From: Thermoplasmata archaeon
GTDB taxonomy: Archaea; Thermoplasmatota; Thermoplasmata; Lutacidiplasmatales; UBA184
Length of the DNA stretch: 43,361 nt
Direction: 5' to 3'
Assembly: GCA_027306505.1 (NCBI GenBank)
Contig: DAHUZP010000016.1
Coordinates: forward strand, 1 to 43,361
Under the pieces are notes generated by a model. The model did no database searches and was not told the origin of the DNA. It saw nothing but the letters and a program-made list of their open reading frames with translations. A program made the position numbers and the translations under genes. This document shows positions 25,597-33,626 of this stretch, piece after piece. Every line of letters begins with the position of its first letter. Position 1 is the stretch's first letter.

Positions 25597-26763
25597 TCAC
25601 TCCAGCACGTGGATGTGCTTCTTCGCGCTGATCTCCTTGAGGACCTTGGGCCAGACGGAGACGCTCACCTCGCCGATGTGGGCCTTGCGCAGGAGGAGCA
25701 TCTGGGTGCGGGACTGGCCGATGCCTCCCCCGATGCTGAGGGGCAGCTCCCCGCGCAGGATGGCCTGGTGGTAGGGGTGCTGGAGCAGATCGGACTGCCC
25801 CGCCATCTGCATCTGGGTCCTCAGGCTCTCCGCATCCACCCGGATCCCACCGGACATGAGCTCGTGCCGTCGCTTGGTGACCGGGTTCCAGACCAGGATG
25901 TCGCCGTTGAGACCGTGGGCCAGCTTCCCCTCGCGCTCCTGGACCTCGGTCGCCCAATCGTCGTAGTCCGCGGCGCGCATCTCGTGAGGGTAGCCGTTGC
26001 GGAGCGGCCAGCCGATCCCGATGAGGAACACCGCCGGGAAGCGCTGGAGGATCTCGGTCTCCCTCTGCTTGCGTGGAAGGTCGGGATACATGTCGAGGAG
26101 GTCCTCCGCGTGCAGGAAGCGAATGTCCTCGGGCAGAGGCCGGTACCTCGGGTCCTTGAGCTGAGGGAAGTGGCGGTGGAGGTAGTGCTCGGCCCCGGTG
26201 AGGACCTTCCAGATGCTCCGGACCGTGTCTTTGAGGTAGTCGAGGTTGCGCTCGTCCGCACGGATCCTCCGCTCCCAGTCCCACTGATCGACGTAGGCGC
26301 TGTGGTCGTGGTCGAGGAAGTAGTCCTTGCGCACCGCGCGCATGTCCGTGCAAAGCCCCTCCCCCGGCCCCATCTCAAACTCTCGGAGGGCCATCCGCTT
26401 CCATTTTGTCGCGGCCTGGACGATCTGCGCGTCAACGGGGTTGAGCTCCCGGTCGTTTGCGATGTGGAACGGGATGGGCGTGCGGCTCCCGTCCCGGTCG
26501 AGCATGTCGTTGATCCCGCTCTCGGCCTCGACGATCAGCGGGACCGTGACCATCATCAGGTTCAGTTCCTGGCATAGGTGCTCCTCGATGTACGCCTTCG
26601 CGGCGAAGATCGCCCGCTGCGTCTCCTTGGGCGAGAGAAGGGCGCGGTACCCTTCCGGCAGGACCGTTTCGACACTGGCGTAATTGCCGATGCCGGGCCC
26701 CGCCAGGTCGGGGGGCACGTTGGACGCGGAAAGCGCGCTGCGGAGGGAGACGCTCGAAGCCAT
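25597..26763 (-). CDS. asnA: aspartate--ammonia ligase (AsnA-type asparagine synthetase)
   Basis: It makes asparagine from aspartate, ammonia and ATP in the cytoplasm; the fold is that of a class II aminoacyl-tRNA synthetase. Many blocks known from bacterial AsnA are present: SGINDMLDR, KWKRMALREF, GEGLCTDMRAVR, AYVDQWDWER, AVFLIGIGWPLRNGYPHEMRAADYDDW, LNGDILVWNPV, GIRVDAESL and LPLSIGGGIGQSR. At 388 residues it is about 55 longer than the E. coli enzyme, with an extra N-terminus and small insertions. Archaea more often use AsnB or the transamidation route, so transfer from bacteria is likely. Its promoter carries a dyad shared with the divergent hdr operon, which suggests control in common. 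Confidence 0.95.
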   Translation of the reverse strand: MASSVSLRSALSASNVPPDLAGPGIGNYASVETVLPEGYRALLSPKETQRAIFAAKAYIEEHLCQELNLMMVTVPLIVEAESGINDMLDRDGSRTPIPFHIANDRELNPVDAQIVQAATKWKRMALREFEMGPGEGLCTDMRAVRKDYFLDHDHSAYVDQWDWERRIRADERNLDYLKDTVRSIWKVLTGAEHYLHRHFPQLKDPRYRPLPEDIRFLHAEDLLDMYPDLPRKQRETEILQRFPAVFLIGIGWPLRNGYPHEMRAADYDDWATEVQEREGKLAHGLNGDILVWNPVTKRRHELMSGGIRVDAESLRTQMQMAGQSDLLQHPYHQAILRGELPLSIGGGIGQSRTQMLLLRKAHIGEVSVSVWPKVLKEISAKKHIHVLE

Positions 26764-26815
26764 GGACGGTCACGGGCCGCGGGTACGGGCCAAGAGAAGA
26801 ATGGCGCTCCTCGTG

Positions 26816-26823
26816 AGATAAAT
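26816..26823 (-). promoter_or_regulatory. TATA box for asnA
   Basis: ATTTATCT on the minus strand begins 5 bases downstream of the 16-bp dyad. It predicts a leader of about 30 bases before the asnA ATG. Confidence 0.6.
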
Positions 26824-26828
26824 CGAGG

Positions 26829-26844
26829 GTCAACCCTCGTTGAC
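26829..26844. promoter_or_regulatory. dyad operator upstream of asnA
   Basis: GTCAACCCTCGTTGAC is a perfect 6-bp dyad with a 4-base spacer (7-bp arms if the flanking G and C are counted). It sits 5 bases upstream of the asnA TATA box. A near-identical copy lies at 27116-27131 before the hdr operon. Placement just upstream of the BRE/TATA suggests an activator or an Lrp-like dual regulator rather than a blocker of elongation. A second overlapping palindrome, CGAGGGT-CA-ACCCTCG, covers part of the site. Confidence 0.6.
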
Positions 26845-27115
26845 CGTGTGCGGGCCGTGGAGAAGAGGGAAGGCTCTCCTCGGGCCGTTTGCGGGCATCT
26901 TCTATCGAAAGCGAGGATGAGGGGATCGGAGGGGCATGGCCTCCGTCTCCCGCCCGGACGTCGGGTCCGACCCATTGGGTTGGAGGTGCTCTCTGGGGGG
27001 CCGCCTATACGGGTCGAGGGCGCGCGACGTAGAGTCCTTCCAGGGCGACGGCCAGAAGGACCGGAACTCAGGGGCGTCCTAGGGTGTCGCACGGACGGTG
27101 CGTCGCTCGCGGCGG
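26845..27115. other. divergent intergenic region between asnA and the hdr-like operon
   Basis: I find no convincing gene in this stretch. It contains one perfect 7-bp hairpin, GTCCTTC at 27034-27040 and GAAGGAC at 27055-27061, with a 14-base loop. Frames crossing it show no motif and run into the flanking genes out of register. Its ends are the two matching operators. Confidence 0.4.
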
Positions 27116-27131
27116 GTCAACGCTCGTTGAC
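27116..27131. promoter_or_regulatory. dyad operator upstream of the dsrE2-tusA-hdr operon
   Basis: GTCAACGCTCGTTGAC differs from the asnA copy by one base, in the spacer. A weak TATA-like CTTTTG follows at 27138-27143, six bases downstream, the same arrangement as at asnA. The predicted start is near 27166, with a leader of about 35 bases ending in the strong AAGGAGG site. Confidence 0.6.
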
Positions 27132-27200
27132 TGCACGCTTTTGCGCGCCGCGACGAATGTCCTGGTTGTCGGGAGTCCCTGTGAGGAATAAGGAGGAAAC

Positions 27201-27767
27201 ATGACGGCAGCTGCATCATCCGCTATCGCCCCCCAAGAAGTGACCCATCTCGCCGGTGAGAGCTCTCTGCCGGCAACCGAGGAGCCCAAGATCTCGGGAC
27301 TATCGATGGTGGTCTTCTCCGGCGAGCTCGACAAGGCGCTGGCCGCCTTCATCATCGCGAACGGGGCAGCGGCGATGGACCTTCCGGTCCACATGTTCTT
27401 CACGTTCTGGGGGCTGAACATCCTGCGGAAGGGAGGCCCGGTCCACGTCGGCCATAAGAAGACCACCGTAGAGGGCATGTTCGGCCGGATGATGCCCCGG
27501 GGGCCCGAGGCGCTCCAGCTCTCCAAGCTCCGCATGGCGGGCCTCGGCACCCGAATGATCAAGCGGGAGATGTCGAAGAAGCACGTCCAGGACCTCGCCC
27601 ACCTCATTGCCTCCGCCAAGGAGCAGGGGGTCCAGTTCATCGCCTGCACGATGTCGATGGACCTCATGGGCATCCAGAAGGAGGAGCTCCTCGATGGCAT
27701 CACCTACGGTAACGTCGCCTCGTTCATCGATGCGGCCGACCGCAGCCGGATGACGATGTTCGTCTGA
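27201..27767 (+). CDS. DsrE2-like sulfur-relay protein
   Basis: A 188-residue DsrE/F-fold protein of the DsrE2 type. Features are the GELDKALAAFIIANGAAAMD region, the hallmark FFTFWGLNILRK, and the conserved cysteine in FIACTMSMDLMGI (Cys149), which carries persulfide sulfur in the family. Members pass sulfur between TusA and a dissimilatory complex; in some organisms DsrE2 is membrane-anchored, but no membrane helix is evident here. It is the first gene of the operon, with a strong AAGGAGG five bases before ATG. TusA follows after 42 bases, the usual partner order. Confidence 0.85.
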   Translation: MTAAASSAIAPQEVTHLAGESSLPATEEPKISGLSMVVFSGELDKALAAFIIANGAAAMDLPVHMFFTFWGLNILRKGGPVHVGHKKTTVEGMFGRMMPRGPEALQLSKLRMAGLGTRMIKREMSKKHVQDLAHLIASAKEQGVQFIACTMSMDLMGIQKEELLDGITYGNVASFIDAADRSRMTMFV

Positions 27768-27809
27768 GGCGACGAGAGAGGTCCAGGTCACCTACCGGGG
27801 GGAAAGTAC

Positions 27810-28073
27810 ATGCAAGCACAGATGGCACCACCGCTGAGCGCGCACAAGGCCGACAAGATCGTCGATGCCCGGGGCATGGCCTGCCCCGGCCCGCTGCTCG
27901 AGGCCAAGCGGGCGATCGCTTCGGTCCCGCTACGGGGCGTGATGGAGGTGATCTCCTCGGACGAGGGGACCACCAACGACGTCCCGCTCTGGGCAAAGAA
28001 GGTCGGCCATGAGTTCCTGGGGACGGTCGCCGATGCCGGATTCTGGCGGATCTACGTCCGCCGCATGAAGTAG
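27810..28073 (+). CDS. tusA: TusA-family sulfur carrier protein
   Basis: An 87-residue TusA/SirA/YedF-type protein with the defining CPGPLLEAK motif; Cys25 carries the persulfide. The rest is the family two-layer alpha/beta sandwich (IVDARGMACPGPLLEAKRAI...VMEVISSDEGTTNDVPLWAKKVGHEFL). It delivers sulfur in the cytoplasm between the DsrE2 partner and an acceptor, here most likely the Hdr-like complex of the same operon. GGGGGGAAAG lies just before ATG. The 14-residue N-terminal extension is probably flexible. Confidence 0.93.
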   Translation: MQAQMAPPLSAHKADKIVDARGMACPGPLLEAKRAIASVPLRGVMEVISSDEGTTNDVPLWAKKVGHEFLGTVADAGFWRIYVRRMK

Positions 28074-28086
28074 GGGCGGTCGGGCG

Positions 28087-28569
28087 ATGTCCACGGCAGC
28101 CGCGGAGCAGGCCCGCGGGTCCACCGGGCCCCGGATTTTGGTCTTCTCGACCAACAACGTCTCCGACCCGGGGATCGACCTCGCCGGAAGCGCGCATGTG
28201 GAGTACTCTCCTTCGGTCCGGGTGCTCTCGGTGCCGTGTTCGAGCGGTATCGACCCCCGGTGGGTACTGCACGCCTTCCGTCGAGGGTTCGACGGGGTCT
28301 TCATCGCGGCGGACGGGAGCGACTGCAGCAAGATCGCGGACTGTTCGCAGCGCACCGGGCAGATCGTGGCCCGGGCCCAGGTCCTCATGCGCGGGGAAGG
28401 GTACGACCCCGCCCGCCTGAAGATGGCGGCCGTCTGCTCGGTCTGCGCGGAGCCGTTCGCGACCCACATGCGCAAGTTCGCCGAGGAGCTCGCGAAGCTA
28501 CCGGTACGGCCGGCCCCTTCGGGAGCAGGGGTCGTTCCCTCGAGCGGAAGCGTCGCCGCCGAAGTGTGA
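28087..28569 (+). CDS. MvhD-like hydrogenase/Hdr iron-sulfur subunit
   Basis: A 160-residue protein of the MvhD family, the [2Fe-2S] subunit that links an electron donor to HdrA. Recognisable parts are DLAGSAHVEYSPSVRVLSVPCSSG, then FDGVFIAADGSDCSKIADC, then RLKMAAVCSVCAEPFATHM. The first two cysteines of the canonical CNWC motif are replaced by TNNV (residues 22-25). Cysteines remain at 51, 80, 86, 117 and 120, so any cluster must be bound differently. No hydrogenase gene lies in the window, so its donor is not hydrogen via MvhAG; the neighbouring HdrA with an NAD(P)H module is the more likely partner. Confidence 0.8.
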   Translation: MSTAAAEQARGSTGPRILVFSTNNVSDPGIDLAGSAHVEYSPSVRVLSVPCSSGIDPRWVLHAFRRGFDGVFIAADGSDCSKIADCSQRTGQIVARAQVLMRGEGYDPARLKMAAVCSVCAEPFATHMRKFAEELAKLPVRPAPSGAGVVPSSGSVAAEV

Positions 28570-28581
28570 GGGAGCACGGCC

Positions 28582-31287
28582 ATGCAGTACGACGTTCTGG
28601 TCATAGGCGCAGGGGTGGGCGGCATGGAGTCCGCCCTGTCGCTCGGCGACATGGGGTTCCACGTCCTCCTGGTGGAGAAGGAGCCTAGCGTCGGCGGGAA
28701 GATGATCCTGCTGAGCAAGGTCTTCCCCACGCTCGACTGCGCGAGCTGCATCTCGACCCCGAAGATGGCGGGGACCCAGAACCACCCCAACATCCGGACC
28801 CTGGTCCACAGCGAGGTGGAGAAGATCACCCCGCGGGCCGACGGGGGGTTCGACGTGACGGTGGTCCAGAGGCCGACCTACGTCGACTTCGCGAAGTGCA
28901 CCGGTTGCAGCCTGTGCGAGACCGCCTGCACCGTCGCTCTCCCGGACGAGTTCAACGCGGACCTATCGGCCCGCAAGGCGGCCCACATCGCCTTCCCCCA
29001 GGCGGTCCCGAAGAAGGCGGTGATCACGCGCAAGGGGCTCTCGCCCTGCTCCTTCGAGTGTCCGGCCGGAGTGAAGCCCCACGGCTACATCGCGCTGGTC
29101 CGCGCCGGAAAGTACGACGAGGCCTTCCGCCAACATCTGGAGGATGCCCCCCTGGTCGGGGCCCTGAGCCGCGCCTGCTACGCTCCTTGCGAGGAGGCCT
29201 GTTCGCGCGCCGAGGTGGACGGCGCCGTCTCTATGCGCGGCATCAAGCGGTTCATGGTGGACCGCTACTACGCGAGCCACCCCGTGCCGGAGTACGGTCC
29301 TCCTGAGACCCTCACGGGAAAGCGGATCGCCGTGGTGGGGTCCGGTCCGACCGGGCTCTCCGCGGCCTTCTTCCTTGCCCGGGCCGGGCACTCCGTGACC
29401 GTCCTTGAAGCCTCCACCGCGGCGGGGGGGATCATGCGGTGGGGCATCCCGTCCTACCGCCTGCCCAAGGAGGTCCTCGAGCGGGACCTCCTCAACATCA
29501 CCGCCCTCGGCGTGGAGATCCGCACCGGCCAGCGGGTGACCTCCCTCGGGGACCTGCACGGTTACGACGCGATCTTCCTCTCGGTCGGCAGCACCGGGGG
29601 TCGCAAGCTCAACGTCCCGGGCGAGGGCGCGCCGGGGATCTACGACTCGATCGAGTTCCTCCACGGCGTGCGAGAGGGCGTCCCTCTCGACCTTCATGGG
29701 AAGCGGGTGGTGGTCGTCGGCGGCGGGAACGTCGCCATGGATTCCGCGCGGAGCGCCCTTCGGCTTGGCGCCTCCCACGTGGGCCTCTACTGCCTGGAGT
29801 CCCGCCCGGAGATGCCCGCCCACCGTTGGGAGGTCCAGGAGGCCGAGGAGGAAGGGGTGGAGGTCCATCCTTCCTGGGGCGTGGGAAGCCTCGAGACCGG
29901 GCCGGGGGGGGAGGTCAGCGCGCTCCACCTGCAGAAGTGCACCTCGGTCTTCGATGCGAAGGGGCGCTTCGCACCGGTCCTGGACCCCAAGCAGACGGAG
30001 AAGGTCGAAGCCGACGTCGTGCTGCTCGCGATCGGACTGCGCGCCCAGACCGGGGGCCTGGGGCCCGAGGTCGAGCTCAACCGCAACGGCACGCTGCGGG
30101 CCGACCCTGAGACCCTGCAGACCCGCGACCCGAGGGTCTTCGCCGGGGGCGACGCGCTCACGGGGCCGGCGAACATCGTCCGCTCGGTGGGGCAGGGCAA
30201 GAGGGCCGCCTTCTACATCGACCGCTACCTGAAGGGACAGGCCCTCCAGGGCGTGCGCTTCGACGAACGTATGCCGATGGCCGATAAGGCCGCGGTGGTC
30301 GCGCGGGCCCGCGCCAACGCGACTCCCGATCCGCCGGAACCGGTCCCCCGCACCCCGGCCGCCGCGCGTCTCACCTCCTTCGATACCTTCGAGCGGGCCC
30401 CCACGGAGGAGGAGGCCCGCGTCGCCGCGAGCCGGTGCCTGGACTGCGGAGGGTGCTCGGAGTGCCGTGCCTGCGTCGCGGCGTGCCCCGCCGATGCGAT
30501 CGACCTCGCCATGAAGTCGCGCACCGAGGAGGTCTCGGTCGGAGCGATCGCGCTCGCCACGGGCTTCGACGTGTTCGACGCCCGGAAGAAGCCCCTCCTG
30601 GGCTTCGGTCGCTTCCCCAACGTCATCACGGGGGTCCAGATGGACCGCATCCTCGCCCCGACCCGTCCCTACAACGCGGTCCTGAGGCCTTCCGACGGAA
30701 AGGCCCCAGGCTCGATCGCGTTCGTCCTGTGCACCGGCTCCCGGGACGAGACCGTGAACAACCGGGTCTGCTCGCGCGTCTGCTGCATGTATTCCCTGAA
30801 GCAGGCGCAGCTGCTGATGGGAGCGCTGCCCACCGCCGAGGTCACGATCTACTACACCGACATCCGCGCCTTCGGCAAGGGGTACGAGGAGTTCTTCCAG
30901 CAGTCCAAGGGGATGGGAGTCACCTTCGTCCGCGGGAAGGTCGCCCGGATCGAGGAGGTCGACCATCAGGACCTGCTGGTCCACTTCGAGAACTTTGAGG
31001 GCGAGGGAGGCAGCACCGTTGCCCGCCACGACCTGGTGGTCCTGGCGGTGGGGTTGCTCCCGACCCAGCTCCCGGCGGAGCTCTTCCAGGGGGCGCATCT
31101 GGAGCGGGACTCGCTCTCCTACGTGCGCGAAGTGGACGAGGAGCTGGACCCCGGGCGGACCAATGTGGAGGGCGTCTTCGCGGTGGGGTCGGCGACCGCG
31201 GTACGTGACATTCCGGACACGGTGCTGCACGCGGGTGCCGCGACCGCGCAGATCGCAGGATACCTCATGAGGAGGTCGAAGCCATGA
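28582..31287 (+). CDS. HdrA-like flavoprotein with inserted GltD-type NAD(P)H oxidoreductase module
   Basis: A 901-residue fusion. Residues 1-150 are HdrA-like: FAD site GAGVGGMESALSL, DCASC (Cys53, Cys56), and a ferredoxin motif CTGCSLCETAC (106-116). From about 154 to 555 runs a glutamate-synthase small-subunit-like module: an N-terminal Cys-rich helical part (SPCSFECPAGVKP, CYAPCEEAC), an FAD fold (GSGPTGLSAAFFLARAG, about 253) and an NAD(P)H fold (VVGGGNVAMDSARSALRLG, about 377). Then six cysteines (619-635, CLDCGGCSECRACVAAC) and the HdrA C-terminal part (VLCTGSRDETVNNRVCSRVCC, about 716). It likely lets NAD(P)H feed or receive electrons at HdrA, possibly by flavin bifurcation. It lacks the N-terminal LCxCGGN motif, which the next gene has. 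Confidence 0.88.
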   Translation: MQYDVLVIGAGVGGMESALSLGDMGFHVLLVEKEPSVGGKMILLSKVFPTLDCASCISTPKMAGTQNHPNIRTLVHSEVEKITPRADGGFDVTVVQRPTYVDFAKCTGCSLCETACTVALPDEFNADLSARKAAHIAFPQAVPKKAVITRKGLSPCSFECPAGVKPHGYIALVRAGKYDEAFRQHLEDAPLVGALSRACYAPCEEACSRAEVDGAVSMRGIKRFMVDRYYASHPVPEYGPPETLTGKRIAVVGSGPTGLSAAFFLARAGHSVTVLEASTAAGGIMRWGIPSYRLPKEVLERDLLNITALGVEIRTGQRVTSLGDLHGYDAIFLSVGSTGGRKLNVPGEGAPGIYDSIEFLHGVREGVPLDLHGKRVVVVGGGNVAMDSARSALRLGASHVGLYCLESRPEMPAHRWEVQEAEEEGVEVHPSWGVGSLETGPGGEVSALHLQKCTSVFDAKGRFAPVLDPKQTEKVEADVVLLAIGLRAQTGGLGPEVELNRNGTLRADPETLQTRDPRVFAGGDALTGPANIVRSVGQGKRAAFYIDRYLKGQALQGVRFDERMPMADKAAVVARARANATPDPPEPVPRTPAAARLTSFDTFERAPTEEEARVAASRCLDCGGCSECRACVAACPADAIDLAMKSRTEEVSVGAIALATGFDVFDARKKPLLGFGRFPNVITGVQMDRILAPTRPYNAVLRPSDGKAPGSIAFVLCTGSRDETVNNRVCSRVCCMYSLKQAQLLMGALPTAEVTIYYTDIRAFGKGYEEFFQQSKGMGVTFVRGKVARIEEVDHQDLLVHFENFEGEGGSTVARHDLVVLAVGLLPTQLPAELFQGAHLERDSLSYVREVDEELDPGRTNVEGVFAVGSATAVRDIPDTVLHAGAATAQIAGYLMRRSKP

Positions 31288-33062
31288 GCGACCCTCCAAA
31301 GCCGGTACTGGGAGCCCCCCCCGAGGGACAGGCCGAGGAGGGTCCTCGCCGCAAGGTCGGGGTCTTCCTCTGTCAATGTGGGGGCAACATCTCGGACTAC
31401 GTGGACACCGAGGAGGTCCGCAAGCGCCTCGCCGGAGACCCCCGGGTCGCCCACGCGGAGGTCCAGATGTTCGCCTGCTCGGACGCGGGACAGCAGGCCA
31501 TCGTCCAGGCGATCCGAGAGAAGAAGCTGGACGGGATCGTGGTCGCCTCGTGCTCGCCGAAGCTCCACACCCAGACGTTCCGGGCGGCCGCCCGGAGGGG
31601 CGGCCTCAATGCCTACGAGTACACCCAAGCGAACGTCCGGGAGCAGGACTCCTGGGCGCACACGCACGACCGGGTCGGAGCGACCGAGAAGGCCTTCGCC
31701 ATCACCCGTGCAGCCCTCGCCCACACGGCGGGCTCGCACCCGCTCGAGCCGATCCGCTCCGAGACCGCCCCTAGCGCCCTCGTCATCGGCGCAGGGGTGG
31801 CGGGCCTCCGCGCGGCGGTCGCGCTCGCGGACCTCGGCATCTCGGTGCACGTGGTCGAGCGCGAGAAGCGGCCCGGGGGGCAGGTCGCCCGGTGGGCGCG
31901 GCTCTTCCCGAACTCGAGGAGCGGGCCGGAGGTCATCGAGCATCTGGTCCAGGAGGTCTCCCGCCGCGAGAACATCGTGACCTTCACCGGCGCCGAGGTG
32001 GTCTCGAAGGAAGGCCACATCGGAGACTTCACGGTCGGGATCCGGACGGAGAGCGGCGAGAAGGTCTCGCTCAAGGTGGGCGCGATCGTGGTCGCGACCG
32101 GCTACGAGCCCTACCTTCCGCCGAAGGGTGAGTTCGGCTACGGGGAGGAGGGGGTGCTCACGCTCCCGGAGTACGAGGAGCTCCTCGCGGACGGGACGGG
32201 GCCCCTCGTCTACCACGGGCGGGCGGTCCGATCGGTGGCCTACGTCTACTGTGTCGGGTCCCGAAGCCCAGAGGGCGAGGGGAACGGACACACCTACTGC
32301 TCGCGCTACTGCTGCAGCGCGACCTCCTTCGCCGCCGTGCGCACCTCAGGGCGCGTCTCCGGTGTCCAGCAGTACCACCTCTTCCGCGACATCCGGACCT
32401 ACGGGAAGTACGAGGCGCTCTACCAGAAGGCCCTCCAAGGCGGTTCGGTCTTCCTACGCTACAGCGAGGACGCCCCTCCCACCGTCCGTCGCGAGAACGG
32501 CCAGCTGCGGGTGCGGGTGAAGGACCTCCTGACGGAGGGAGAGGAGGTCGAGATCCCCACCGACCTCGTGGTCCTGGTCACCGGGATGGTGCCCCGGGAG
32601 AACGCGACCTTGACGGACGTCCTCAAGCTCGCGGTGGGCGCGGACGGGTTCTTCCACGAGATCCACCAGAAGCTGCGTCCCGTGGAAACGGTCGTGGACG
32701 GGGTCTTCGTCGCCGGGGCGGCGCAGGGACCGAAGAACGTCTCGGAGAGCGTCGCGAGCACGCTCGCCGCGGTCGCGAAGACCGCCGGCATCTTGCTCAA
32801 GGGCTACGTCGACCTCGACCCCCTCGTCGCCAAGGTCGACCCGAGCCTCTGCAAGTGGTGCAACGCCTGCCTCGAGGCCTGCCCCTATGGGGCCGTCGAG
32901 AAGGTGGAGGCCGAAGGGAAGGCCGTCGCTCGGGTGGAGCCCGTGCTCTGCAAGGGGGAGGGGGCCTGCGTGCCGGTCTGCCCGGCCCAGGCGATCGAGG
33001 TCGAGGGCTACACGCACGTCCAGGTGCGTTCCATGATCGACGCGCTTGCGGAGGAGGGGTGA
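31284..33062 (+). CDS. hdrA: HdrA-like heterodisulfide reductase subunit A
   Basis: A 592-residue iron-sulfur flavoprotein. The N-terminus has FLCQCGGNISDYVD (Cys30, Cys32), FACSDAGQ and the CSPKLHTQTFR motif. An FAD fold follows (VIGAGVAGLRAAVALADLG, about 167). The mid region has VYCVGSRSPEG..YCSRYCC. Two C-terminal [4Fe-4S] motifs, CKWCNACLEAC (from 523) and CKGEGACVPVC (from 556), connect to HdrC. It starts with an ATGA overlap with the preceding HdrA fusion, so the two are coupled and probably form a heteromer. The pair together carries the flavin and cluster set that methanogen HdrA has in one chain, plus the NAD(P)H module. Confidence 0.92.
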   Translation: MSDPPKPVLGAPPEGQAEEGPRRKVGVFLCQCGGNISDYVDTEEVRKRLAGDPRVAHAEVQMFACSDAGQQAIVQAIREKKLDGIVVASCSPKLHTQTFRAAARRGGLNAYEYTQANVREQDSWAHTHDRVGATEKAFAITRAALAHTAGSHPLEPIRSETAPSALVIGAGVAGLRAAVALADLGISVHVVEREKRPGGQVARWARLFPNSRSGPEVIEHLVQEVSRRENIVTFTGAEVVSKEGHIGDFTVGIRTESGEKVSLKVGAIVVATGYEPYLPPKGEFGYGEEGVLTLPEYEELLADGTGPLVYHGRAVRSVAYVYCVGSRSPEGEGNGHTYCSRYCCSATSFAAVRTSGRVSGVQQYHLFRDIRTYGKYEALYQKALQGGSVFLRYSEDAPPTVRRENGQLRVRVKDLLTEGEEVEIPTDLVVLVTGMVPRENATLTDVLKLAVGADGFFHEIHQKLRPVETVVDGVFVAGAAQGPKNVSESVASTLAAVAKTAGILLKGYVDLDPLVAKVDPSLCKWCNACLEACPYGAVEKVEAEGKAVARVEPVLCKGEGACVPVCPAQAIEVEGYTHVQVRSMIDALAEEG

Positions 33063-33066
33063 GCTC

Positions 33067-33312
33067 ATGACCGAGAGGATGCGCGACCTGTCCGAGGTGC
33101 TCCGGGAGGGGATGTACCTCCAGCAGAAGGTCCTGGACGTGCTCAAGGACGGGCCGAAGACGATACCCGAGATCGCCCAGACCCTGCACCGACCATCCCG
33201 CGAGGTCATGCTCTGGGTCATGATGCTCCGGCGCTACGGCCGGGTCGCAGACGTCCCCAAGGGCCCGGCGGACGAGTACTATCGCTACCGTGCGATGGAG
33301 GGGGGCCGATGA
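33067..33312 (+). CDS. small winged-helix protein of the hdr operon
   Basis: An 81-residue winged-helix protein: LQQKVLDVLKDGPKTIPEIAQTLHRPSREVMLWVMMLRRYGRVADVPK is a full helix-turn-helix with a wing, and DEYYRYR follows. It starts 5 bases after the HdrA stop with GGAGG ahead, and its own stop overlaps the hdrC start (ATGA). Being inside the enzyme operon between hdrA and hdrC, it may be a structural adaptor rather than a regulator; similar small proteins occur in other Hdr-like clusters, but I cannot name the family. It has no cysteine. Confidence 0.75.
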   Translation: MTERMRDLSEVLREGMYLQQKVLDVLKDGPKTIPEIAQTLHRPSREVMLWVMMLRRYGRVADVPKGPADEYYRYRAMEGGR

Positions 33313-33623
33313 GGGTGGACCCGACCCTGCGCGACCGTCTCGCGAGGGACCCCTCGTTCAACGCGTCCGCGTGCATCAATTGCGGTTCCTGCACCGCGCT
33401 CTGCCCTCTGGGCATCCCGCTCGTTCCGCGCAAGCTCTTCCGCTACGTGCTGCTGGGCTCCCGCGAGAAGGTCCTGGAGCACACCGAGGAGATCTTCTCC
33501 TGCCTCCTGTGCAAGATGTGCGAGGAGAACTGCCCCGCGGGGGTCCACATCGCTGAGAACATACGGTCGCTCCGGAGCTACATCGACCGAGAGGCGCTCG
33601 CCCTCGCTCCGGCGGAGGGGTGA
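33309..33623 (+). CDS. hdrC: HdrC-like ferredoxin subunit
   Basis: A 104-residue protein with two [4Fe-4S] motifs, CINCGSCTALC (Cys22-Cys32) followed by PLGIP, and CLLCKMCEENC (Cys65-Cys75) followed by PAGV. This is the usual HdrC layout. It carries electrons between HdrA and the catalytic HdrB-like subunit, which follows after 3 bases. It lacks membrane helices, so the complex is cytoplasmic. It is shorter than many methanogen HdrC proteins at the C-terminus. Confidence 0.9.
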   Translation: MRVDPTLRDRLARDPSFNASACINCGSCTALCPLGIPLVPRKLFRYVLLGSREKVLEHTEEIFSCLLCKMCEENCPAGVHIAENIRSLRSYIDREALALAPAEG

Positions 33624-33626
33624 AGC

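Noticed and set aside
26578..27204. Plus-strand frame bridging asnA and the hdr-like operon
   Set aside because: It starts inside asnA on the opposite strand, runs through both operators and overlaps the dsrE2 start; no motif.
28963..31299. 778-codon minus-strand frame opposite the HdrA fusion
   Set aside because: The plus strand encodes well-defined FAD and iron-sulfur motifs; the opposite frame is a GC-driven shadow.
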